This document shows, piece after piece, positions 47,862-53,626 of a stretch of DNA of 53,626 nt. The position numbers and the translations under genes were made by a program. The notes beneath the pieces are model-generated. The model was not told the origin of the DNA and searched no databases. It saw only the letters and a program-made list of their open reading frames with translations. Origin of the DNA: Blastococcus atacamensis (GTDB lineage: Bacteria > Actinomycetota > Actinomycetes > Mycobacteriales > Geodermatophilaceae). Where the stretch lies: assembly GCF_002938425.1 (NCBI RefSeq), contig NZ_POQU01000017.1, forward strand, positions 1 through 53,626, read 5' to 3'. Position 1 is the stretch's first letter, and every line of letters begins with the position of its first letter.

Positions 47862-49421
47862 ATGACTGCTGCCTCGAAGACGAGGCGCGTCGCGGCGACG
47901 GTGGCGGCAGCCACCCTCTCGCTCGCCGGCGTCATGGCGGGGCAGGTCGCCCACGCCGCCAACGACGTGCTGGACCCCAGCACCGAACTCTTCGCCAATC
48001 CGGAGAGCACCACGCTGGAGGCCGCGCAGGGCCTCACCGGCCAGGCGCGCGCCGACGCGCAGCTGCTCGGGAGCTTCCCGTCGGCCGACTGGTTCACCAA
48101 GGGCACCCCGCTCGAGGTCGAGGCTGCCGTCGCGGAGGTGGTCGCGTCGGCCGACGCCACCGACGAGGTGCCCGTGCTCGTGGCCTACAACGTCCCGTTC
48201 CGGGACTGCGCCCAGTACTCGGCCGGTGGCGCCACGAGCGTCGAGGAGTACAAGGGCTGGATCGACGGCTTCGCCGCCGGCATCGGCACCAGCGACGCCA
48301 CGGTCATCCTGGAGCCCGACGGCCTCGGCATCATCCCGCACTACACCACGCTCGATGGCAACACCGAGTGGTGCCAGCCCGAGGAGCTGGACGCCGATAC
48401 GGCCGCCGCGGAGCGGTTCGAGATGCTCAACTACGCCGTCGACGCGCTGGCCGCGCTGCCCAACACGGCGACCTACCTCGACGGCACGCACAGCGGATGG
48501 CTCGGCGTCGGCGAGATCACCGACCGGCTGATCAAGGCCGGCGTCGAGGACGCCGACGGCTTCTTCCTCAACGCGTCGAACTACGTCGCCACCGAGCGGC
48601 TGCAGAAGTACGGCACCTGGATCTCCGACTGCATCCACCTGTCGCAGGGCAGCAGGTGGGAGCCGAGCTGGTGCGCCAGCCAGTACTACCCGGCGAACCC
48701 CAGCGACCTCTCGACCTGGGGTCAGAGCGACGCCGCCTACGACAAGGCGTACGCGGACACGAGCATGACGCGGAACCCGGCCGAGCAGGCGCACTTCGTG
48801 ATCGACACCAGCCGCAACGGCCAGGGCAGCTGGACCCCGCCGGCGGGCTTCCTCAACCCGCTGGACTGGTGCAACCCGCCGGGACGCGGCGCCGGCCTCA
48901 CGCCGACCACCGACACCGGCAACGCGCTGATCGACGCCTACCTGTGGATCAAGGTCCCCGGCGAGTCCGACGGGTCCTGCTACCGCGGCTCCTCGGCACC
49001 GCACCCGGGCGACCAGACGGCGGACCCGGCCGCGGGCCAGTGGTTCCCGGAGCAGGCCCGTGAGCTGATCGCGCTGGCCAACCCGCCGATCGCCGCTCCG
49101 ACGTGCCACGTCTCCTACACCGTCCACGGCTCGTGGCGGGAGGGGTTCAACACCCAGATCTGGATCAAGAACACCGGCACCGAGCCCGTGAACGGCTGGG
49201 AGCTGGAGTGGGCCTTCCACGAGAAGGAGACCATCCAGAACCTGTGGAGCGGCTCGGCCACCCAGCAGGGTGCCTACGTCGAGGTCGACAACCTCTCGTG
49301 GAACCGGACGATCAAGCCGGGGCAGCAGATCACGCTCGGCTTCATCGGCGAGACGAACGGCTCGCCGGTCACCGAGCCCTGGCTGTTCACCCTGAACGGC
49401 GCGGGCTGCACCTCCGACTGA
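47862..49421 (+). CDS. secreted GH6 cellulase with CBM2
   Basis: A 519-aa exported cellulase that cleaves beta-1,4-glucan with inversion. The signal peptide ends near AHA (residue 32). The GH6 domain includes PVLVAYNVPFRDCAQYSAGGA, the catalytic-acid region ILEPDGLGIIP (Asp near 153), YLDGTHSGWLGVGEITDRL and VIDTSRNGQGSWTP, with DAYLWIKVPGESDGSC. A CBM2 begins near residue 415 (CHVSYTVHGSWREGFNTQIWIKNTG... to NGAGCTSD) and binds cellulose via surface Trp residues. The linker between the two is only a few residues (NPPIAAPT), shorter than usual. AAGGA precedes the ATG. Controlled by the CelR/CebR-type operator. Confidence 0.94.
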   Translation: MTAASKTRRVAATVAAATLSLAGVMAGQVAHAANDVLDPSTELFANPESTTLEAAQGLTGQARADAQLLGSFPSADWFTKGTPLEVEAAVAEVVASADATDEVPVLVAYNVPFRDCAQYSAGGATSVEEYKGWIDGFAAGIGTSDATVILEPDGLGIIPHYTTLDGNTEWCQPEELDADTAAAERFEMLNYAVDALAALPNTATYLDGTHSGWLGVGEITDRLIKAGVEDADGFFLNASNYVATERLQKYGTWISDCIHLSQGSRWEPSWCASQYYPANPSDLSTWGQSDAAYDKAYADTSMTRNPAEQAHFVIDTSRNGQGSWTPPAGFLNPLDWCNPPGRGAGLTPTTDTGNALIDAYLWIKVPGESDGSCYRGSSAPHPGDQTADPAAGQWFPEQARELIALANPPIAAPTCHVSYTVHGSWREGFNTQIWIKNTGTEPVNGWELEWAFHEKETIQNLWSGSATQQGAYVEVDNLSWNRTIKPGQQITLGFIGETNGSPVTEPWLFTLNGAGCTSD

Positions 49422-49442
49422 CCGACCATCCCTGAACCGCGG

Positions 49443-49471
49443 ACGGCGGGGCCCGAGGAGGGCCCCGCCGT
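49443..49471. terminator. hairpin terminator after the cellulase
   Basis: Perfect 12-bp stem (49443-49454 with 49460-49471), 5-nt loop GAGGA, then TCTGC; 21 bp beyond the cellulase stop. Shared with the convergent GGDEF gene. Confidence 0.85.
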
Positions 49472-49532
49472 TCTGCACGTCCGGCGCCGGGCGCGGCCCC
49501 GAGGCTCCGCTACCCGCGGACCGGGGTCCGGG

Positions 49533-50435
49533 TCAGCGGCGGGCGTCCGGGCGCCGGCGCGCCTTGTCGGCGTACATGTCGTCGTCGGCCGCGCGGACGA
49601 GGCGCTCGTAGACCTCGTCCGGGGCCTCGCCGCCGCGGGCGGTGCCGATCCCGATGCTGATGCCGACCGGCACGCGGGCGCCCTCGAGCTCCAGCGGCTC
49701 GGTGACCGTGGTCCGCAGCCGGTCGGCCAGTGCCTCGGCGTCGGCCTTCTGGGTGTTCTCGCAGACGATGCTGAACTCGTCGCCGCCCAGCCGGGCCGCG
49801 GTGTCGCTGGCCCGCAGCACCGACCGGAGCCGGTCGGCGAAGGACACGAGCACCAGGTCGCCCATGGGATGGCCCAGCTCGTCGTTGATCGCCTTGAAAC
49901 CGTCGAGGTCGATGACCAGCACGCAGGTCGGGGTGTTCTCCCGGTGCCCGCGGTCGAGGGCGTGCCGCAGCCGGTCGTGGAACAGCAGCCGGTTCGGCAG
50001 CCCGGTGAGGGGGTCGTGCAGCGAGCGGTGGACCAGCTGCGCCTCCAGCGCCTTCCGCTCGGTGATGTCCTCGATGATGAGCACCAGGTGGGCCGCCTGG
50101 CCGTCCTCGGTCTCCGGCACCCACGACGCGGTGATCTGCACCGGCACGTGCGAGCCGTCGGGCCGCGTCAGCTGCGTCTGGTGCCGCATGGGGCGGTCGC
50201 GCTCAGCGGCGAGCGTCACGTGGGCCTCGCGGGCCGCTCCGACGGCGTCCGGGTGCACGAGGTCCAGGACGGAGCGACCGCGCAGCTCTTCCGCGGTCAG
50301 GCCCACCATGGACGACAGCGCCGGGTTGGCGTCGACGAGGAGTCCCGCCGGCGTCGTCAGGGCGATGCCCATCGGCGCGTTGGCGAAAGCGCTCCGCCGA
50401 TCCGCCGGGGGCAGCGCGTCCACCACCTCGATCAC
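49533..50435 (-). CDS. PAS-GGDEF diguanylate cyclase
   Basis: A 300-aa signalling enzyme making cyclic di-GMP from two GTP. A PAS domain (FANAPMGIALTTPAGLLVDANPALSSMVGLTAEELRGRSVLDLVHP) with its PAC segment (VPVQITASWVPETEDGQAAHLVLIIEDITERK) leads into the GGDEF domain, which begins HDPLTGLPNRLLFHDRL and has the intact GGDEF at 217-221. The allosteric I-site RASD (208-211) is present five residues ahead of GGDEF, so product inhibition is likely. GTG 50435 has GGGAGGT 5 nt upstream. No membrane segment is visible; probably cytosolic. Confidence 0.93.
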   Translation of the reverse strand: MIEVVDALPPADRRSAFANAPMGIALTTPAGLLVDANPALSSMVGLTAEELRGRSVLDLVHPDAVGAAREAHVTLAAERDRPMRHQTQLTRPDGSHVPVQITASWVPETEDGQAAHLVLIIEDITERKALEAQLVHRSLHDPLTGLPNRLLFHDRLRHALDRGHRENTPTCVLVIDLDGFKAINDELGHPMGDLVLVSFADRLRSVLRASDTAARLGGDEFSIVCENTQKADAEALADRLRTTVTEPLELEGARVPVGISIGIGTARGGEAPDEVYERLVRAADDDMYADKARRRPDARR

Positions 50436-50581
50436 TGCGCACCTCCCATGCTGTGACCATCTTGCGCGACGTCCCTGACGATCTGCTCCCCGGACCGGCC
50501 GCTCCCGTTCCGAGACGCCTGATCGGGCGAACCACCGGGGGTGCAGGATGCTGGTACCCGCCACGCACCGAGGAGACGCAG

Positions 50582-51520
50582 ATGAACGAGTTCGACCTGG
50601 TGCTGCCGACCACGGTCGACGTCCGCGAGGTCGGCATGCGGGACGGGCTGCAGCTGGAGGCGCCCGTGCCCCTGGCCGGCAAGCTGGCGATGCTGGAGGC
50701 CCTGGTCGCCACCGGCGTCCGCCGCATCGAGGCGACGTCGTTCGTGTCCCCCAGGGCAGTGCCCGCGCTCGCCGACGCCGACCAGGTCGCCGCGGAGCTG
50801 GCGCGCTGGCCGGAGGTGCACTGGTCGGCGCTGGTCGCCAACGCCCGCGGCGCGGTCCGGGCGGTGGACGCCGGCGTCGCCGACCTCGAGTACGTCGTCT
50901 CGGCGTCCGACGGGCACAGCCGGGCCAACGCCGGGCGCAGCACCGCCGAGGCGGTCGGCGCCGTCGCGGAGGTCGCCGCCCTGGCGCACGGGGCCGGCGG
51001 CTCGCTCGAGGTCGTCATCGCCACCGCATGGGACTGCCCCTTCGACGGCCGCACCCCGATCTCGCGCACGGTCGACGTCGCCCGGGCCGCGGTCACCGCC
51101 GGCGCCGACCAGCTCTGCCTCGGGGACACCATCGGGACGACGACGCCGTTACGCGTGGTGACCCTCGTGGACGCGGTCCGCCGGGCCTGTCCGGGCGTGC
51201 CCGTGGGCGTGCACTTCCACGACACCCGCGGCACCGGGCAGGCCAACGCGCTGGCCGCCGTCCAGGCCGGGGTCACCCAGCTCGACGCCTCCGTCGGCGG
51301 GCTCGGCGGCTGCCCGTTCGCGCCCGGCGCCAGCGGCAACATCGCCACCGAGGAGCTGGTCTACATGCTCGAGGAGTCCGGGGTGCGCACCGGCATCGAC
51401 CTCGACGCCGTGCTGGCCGCAGCCCGGGTGACCGAGCAGCAGGTGGGCCGCGAGCTGCCGAGCTCGCTGTACCGCGCGGGTGGCCGCTCGGTGCCCCGGG
51501 TGACGGAGACGCGCGCATGA
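50582..51520 (+). CDS. hydroxymethylglutaryl-CoA lyase
   Basis: Cleaves 3-hydroxy-3-methylglutaryl-CoA to acetyl-CoA and acetoacetate, the last step of leucine degradation. The 312-aa TIM-barrel enzyme has VREVGMRDGLQLE (catalytic Arg and Asp), IEATSFVSPRAVPALADA, VHFHDTRGTGQANALAA (His-x-His metal site) and SVGGLGGCPFAPGASGNIATEELVYML (active-site Cys in GGCPF). ATG 50582 has AGGAGA upstream. The stop overlaps the flavin reductase start by 4 bp, an unusual partner for this enzyme. Confidence 0.92.
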   Translation: MNEFDLVLPTTVDVREVGMRDGLQLEAPVPLAGKLAMLEALVATGVRRIEATSFVSPRAVPALADADQVAAELARWPEVHWSALVANARGAVRAVDAGVADLEYVVSASDGHSRANAGRSTAEAVGAVAEVAALAHGAGGSLEVVIATAWDCPFDGRTPISRTVDVARAAVTAGADQLCLGDTIGTTTPLRVVTLVDAVRRACPGVPVGVHFHDTRGTGQANALAAVQAGVTQLDASVGGLGGCPFAPGASGNIATEELVYMLEESGVRTGIDLDAVLAAARVTEQQVGRELPSSLYRAGGRSVPRVTETRA

Positions 51521-52023
51521 CCGCCGAGGAGGCGCCGCGGATCGTCGACCCGCGGCTCATGCGGGACGTGCTGGGCCACTTCGCCTCCGGGGTCACCGTC
51601 CTGACCGCCCAGACCCCCGACGGGCCGATCGGCTTCACCTGCCAGTCCTTCAGCTCCCTGTCGCTGGACCCGCCGCTGGTCGCCTTCGCTCCGGCACGCA
51701 CCTCCCGCACGTGGCCCCGGCTGCGCGACATCGGCCGGTTCTGCGTCAACGTCCTCGCCGAGGAGCAGGACGACGTCTCGCAGAACTTCGCCCGGTCCGG
51801 CGCGGACAAGTTCGCCGGCGTCCCCTGGACCCCCAGCCCGCACGGCTCGCCCGTGCTGGACGGCGTCATCGCCTGGATCGACGGCGAGCTGTGGGCCGAG
51901 TACGACGGCGGCGACCACACCATCGTGGTGGCCCGCGTCCTGGACCTGGGCGCGTCGGCCGAGCGTCGGCCGCTGCTGTTCCACCGCGGCGCCTACGGCC
52001 TGCTGCATCTGCGCGAGGGGTGA
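51517..52023 (+). CDS. flavin reductase domain protein
   Basis: A 168-aa FMN-binding split-barrel protein of the flavin reductase-like family (HpaC/HsaB type). LRDVLGHFASGVTVLTAQTPDGPIGFTCQSFSSLSLDPPLVAF is the opening signature, followed by ARTSRTWPRLRDIGRFCVNVL and the C-terminal GDHTIVVARVLDLG. These enzymes supply reduced flavin to a monooxygenase, but none is encoded nearby; the gene may instead act with the HMG-CoA lyase in a catabolic pathway. Translationally coupled (ATGA). Confidence 0.9.
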   Translation: MTAEEAPRIVDPRLMRDVLGHFASGVTVLTAQTPDGPIGFTCQSFSSLSLDPPLVAFAPARTSRTWPRLRDIGRFCVNVLAEEQDDVSQNFARSGADKFAGVPWTPSPHGSPVLDGVIAWIDGELWAEYDGGDHTIVVARVLDLGASAERRPLLFHRGAYGLLHLREG

Positions 52024-52102
52024 CCGGACGGTTCCCCGCGCGCCCTCCGGGGCACCGAGTGTGCGGGCACGCCCGCCGTGCCCGGATGCGAGGAGGCATC
52101 TG

Positions 52103-52783
52103 ATGGGACTGCTGGACCGGATCTTCGGCCGTCGGCGCCGAGCGGAGGAGCGCTACGTCGACCAGGGCTACGACGGGGGATACGACCACGGCGCCCCGAC
52201 CGCCCGGCAGCCCCGCTCGGCCGACGAGCAGGCCCTCGAGCGGTACCGCTACCTGCTGCGCACCGCCCCGCCGGAGAAGATCGAGGAGGCGCACGCCGAA
52301 GCGTTCGAGCAGCTCACCCCCGAGCAGCGGCACCAGGTCCTCAGCCAGCTGGGCGAGGCCGGTGAGCGTCCGCTGGGCGACGACCCGCGCTCTCTCGCCC
52401 GGGCGGCGACCCGGGCGGAGATGCGGCAGCCGGGCATCCTCGAGCGGGCATTCGGACCGGGTGCCGGCCGCCACGGCCCCGGCTACGGCGGCGGCATGGG
52501 GATGGGCAGCATGATCGGCGGCAGCATGCTCGGCACGATCGGCGGCCTCGTCGTGGGCACCGCCGTCGCCGACGCGCTGTTCGACACCGGCCTGGGTGAC
52601 GGCGGCCTGTTCGGCGGTGGCGATGAAGAGGCCTACGCGGAGGGCTACCAGGACGGCGCCGGAGCCGACGGCGGTGACTACGGCGGCGACCCGGGAGGCG
52701 ACTTCGCCGGTGGTGCGGACAACGGCTGGGGCGGTGACGGCGGCGACTTCGGTGGCGGGGACTTCGGCGGCGGGGACTTCTGA
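52103..52783 (+). CDS. Gly/Asp-rich protein of unknown function
   Basis: A 226-aa protein. N-terminus MGLLDRIFGRRRRAEERYVDQGYDGG, then a helical region (ADEQALERYRYLLRTAPPEKIEEAHAEAFEQLTPEQRHQVLSQLGEAGE), a Gly-rich hydrophobic stretch (GGGMGMGSMIGGSMLGTIGGLVVGTAVADALFD) and a Gly/Asp/Phe tail with GGDFGGGDF repeats. I know similar actinobacterial proteins only as hypothetical. ATG 52103 is chosen because AGGAGG lies 6 nt upstream; an ATG at 52061 would add 14 residues without support. Confidence 0.7.
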   Translation: MGLLDRIFGRRRRAEERYVDQGYDGGYDHGAPTARQPRSADEQALERYRYLLRTAPPEKIEEAHAEAFEQLTPEQRHQVLSQLGEAGERPLGDDPRSLARAATRAEMRQPGILERAFGPGAGRHGPGYGGGMGMGSMIGGSMLGTIGGLVVGTAVADALFDTGLGDGGLFGGGDEEAYAEGYQDGAGADGGDYGGDPGGDFAGGADNGWGGDGGDFGGGDFGGGDF

Positions 52784-52800
52784 CCCGCCGGCCGGTCAGC
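52781..52800. terminator. weak hairpin between convergent genes
   Basis: CTGACC...GGTCAG (6-bp arms, 8-nt GC-rich loop) across the stop of the 52103 gene, ahead of the convergent membrane-protein gene. No T tract. Confidence 0.35.
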
Positions 52801-53230
52801 CCGGGCGCCCCGCCCGGTCGTCGACCCGCCGGCGGAGCAGCAGCAGGCCGAGCACCGGGAGCAGCAGCGGCACGTAGCCGTACCCGCGCCCGTAGCCCGA
52901 CCACACGGTCTCGTCGGGGAAGGCGGCCGGATCGGCCAGCGACAGCGTCCCGACGACGAGCACGCCGACCAGCTCCACGGTGATGGCCGCCAGGGCCGTG
53001 CGGCGTCCGGTCCGGCCGCCGCGGACCAGGCCCGCGGTGGCCACGACGTAGACGATGGCGGCCAGTGCGGACAGCAGGTAGGCCACCGGCGCCTCGGAGA
53101 ACCGGGTGCTCAGCTGCACCCCGGCGCGCGCGCCGGCGGCGAGCGCGAAGAGCGCGTAGAGGACGACGAGCACGCGGGTCGGGCCGCCGGAGCTCTCCGC
53201 GGCCGGGCCAAGCGCGGAACGGTCAGGCAC
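52796..53230 (-). CDS. small membrane protein of unknown function
   Basis: A 144-aa protein with four hydrophobic segments (RVLVVLYALFALAAGARAGVQL, APVAYLLSALAAIVYVVATAGLV, TALAAITVELVGVLVVGTLSL, GYVPLLLPVLGLLLLRR). Actinobacterial integral membrane protein of unknown role. The gene to its right on the same strand overlaps it by 8 bp, so they are co-transcribed. Confidence 0.78.
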   Translation of the reverse strand: MPDRSALGPAAESSGGPTRVLVVLYALFALAAGARAGVQLSTRFSEAPVAYLLSALAAIVYVVATAGLVRGGRTGRRTALAAITVELVGVLVVGTLSLADPAAFPDETVWSGYGRGYGYVPLLLPVLGLLLLRRRVDDRAGRPG

Positions 53231-53557
53231 CGGTGGCCTCCCAGATCTGCAGCAGCCGCCAGATCATGACGCCGATGGCCGCAGCGGCGACGGCCAGCAC
53301 CGTTCCGGCCCATCTCGTGCGCTCGGTGCGGGCCCAGAGGACGCCGGCCACCGGGATGAGCAGCGCGCCGACCAGGTAGCCGAGGAAGGTCGGGGTGTCC
53401 GTGGGGGTGTCCCCGCCCGCCATGGCCACCCCGGCCACGACCGCCTGGACCACGAGCAGGCCCTCGAGCAGTCCGGCGCCGGCCAGGTGCACCAGGCCGA
53501 TCTGCCGCCGGGCGACCGTCGAGGCGAGCCCCAGCAGCGCGAGCACCCCCGCGACGA
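53223..53557 (-). CDS. membrane protein, 5' end cut by an assembly artefact
   Basis: The readable part (VVAGVLALLGLASTVARRQIGLVHLAGAGLLEGLLVVQAVVAGVAMAGG..., then FLGYLVGALLIPVAGVLWA and GTVLAVAAAAIGVMIWRLLQIW) has at least three membrane segments. The frame is open up to 53557 and then meets the Nextera/Tn5 mosaic end, so the true start is not in this window; the GTG at 53546 is not a reliable start. Overlaps the downstream gene by 8 bp. Confidence 0.6.
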
Positions 53558-53626
53558 CTGTCTCTTATACACACATGACCCTGCCGACGAAGAGGAACGT
53601 GAAAAACCAGGTGGCCGCGGGCTCAA
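53558..53626. other. Nextera/Tn5 mosaic-end sequence and chimeric contig end
   Basis: CTGTCTCTTATACACA at 53558-53573 is a 16-nt exact match to the start of the Nextera transposase adapter (CTGTCTCTTATACACATCT). Frames across it give the peptides VYKRQ and MCIRDS, known tell-tales of this contamination. The last 53 bases (53574-53626) have lower GC and are probably unrelated or displaced. Confidence 0.9.

Noticed and set aside
1-53626. tRNA or rRNA genes
   Set aside because: No cloverleaf, conserved tRNA loop motifs or rRNA signatures were found by reading the intergenic regions; a covariance model search was not possible here.
53574-53626. A gene starting at the ATG near 53575
   Set aside because: The sequence follows an adapter match and its origin is doubtful; only 17 codons are available.

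Overview
This is a very GC-rich chromosomal segment with long arms of codon-position G/C bias, GTG starts and AGGAGG-type or leaderless starts. It comes from a high-GC actinobacterium. The order ino1 - PadR regulator - DUF5318 - class A PBP - GT87 membrane protein - rpsF - ssb - rpsR - rplI - dnaB matches the origin-proximal block Rv0046c-Rv0058 of Mycobacterium tuberculosis, and cca at the left edge is also origin-proximal in that group. The gene content (GH6 cellulase, DUF222/HNH gene, desaturase pair) would suit Geodermatophilaceae (Blastococcus, Geodermatophilus, Modestobacter), but that family is an inference, not a demonstrated assignment.

Layout. 1-5.6 kb: cca, a membrane-anchored matrixin-like protease, an MFS exporter, YqgE/AlgH and a lipoprotein. 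5.6-18 kb: the conserved block (ino1 and its PadR neighbour, DUF5318, PBP1A, GT87, Nfo, a novel secreted protein, rpsF-ssb-rpsR-rplI, dnaB). 18-25 kb: a TM protein plus SGNH hydrolase pair, a broken secreted lipase-like gene, a DesA3-type desaturase with its ferredoxin reductase, a divergent PucR regulator and an alpha/alpha-toroid protein. 25-34 kb: methyltransferase, DNA polymerase IV, glycerol utilisation (glpK-glpF divergent from glpD), an orphan SF2 helicase. 33.8-38.9 kb: alpha/beta hydrolase, UPF0060, decayed type I restriction genes around a DUF222/HNH gene, DUF4190 protein, AraC/VOC pair. 38.9-46.9 kb: a GATase divergent from asparagine synthetase, a four-gene osmoprotectant ABC transporter, phosphoglucomutase. 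47-53.6 kb: a GH6-CBM2 cellulase with a CelR/CebR-type operator, a PAS-GGDEF diguanylate cyclase, an HMG-CoA lyase/flavin reductase operon, small membrane proteins.

The most informative non-coding signals are: three identical 14-bp palindromes (GTTCCACGTGGAAC) at 332, 10804 and 32847, each inside a coding sequence, that look like ParB parS sites, plus a degenerate one at 19980; a LexA-type palindrome and DnaA-box-like motifs in the dnaB leader; a perfect palindrome at the padR promoter; a run of hairpins in the ponA leader; many -10-like hexamers 6-8 nt before start codons (leaderless mRNAs); and strong hairpin terminators between convergent genes.

The last about 70 bases are not trustworthy: a 16-base match to the Nextera/Tn5 mosaic end lies at 53558-53573, so the right edge is probably a chimeric contig end. 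No tRNA, rRNA, IS element, prophage or CRISPR array was seen. I did not find a convincing entirely new defence or mobile system; the remnants at 35.0-37.0 kb are of a known type (type I R-M) in decay.
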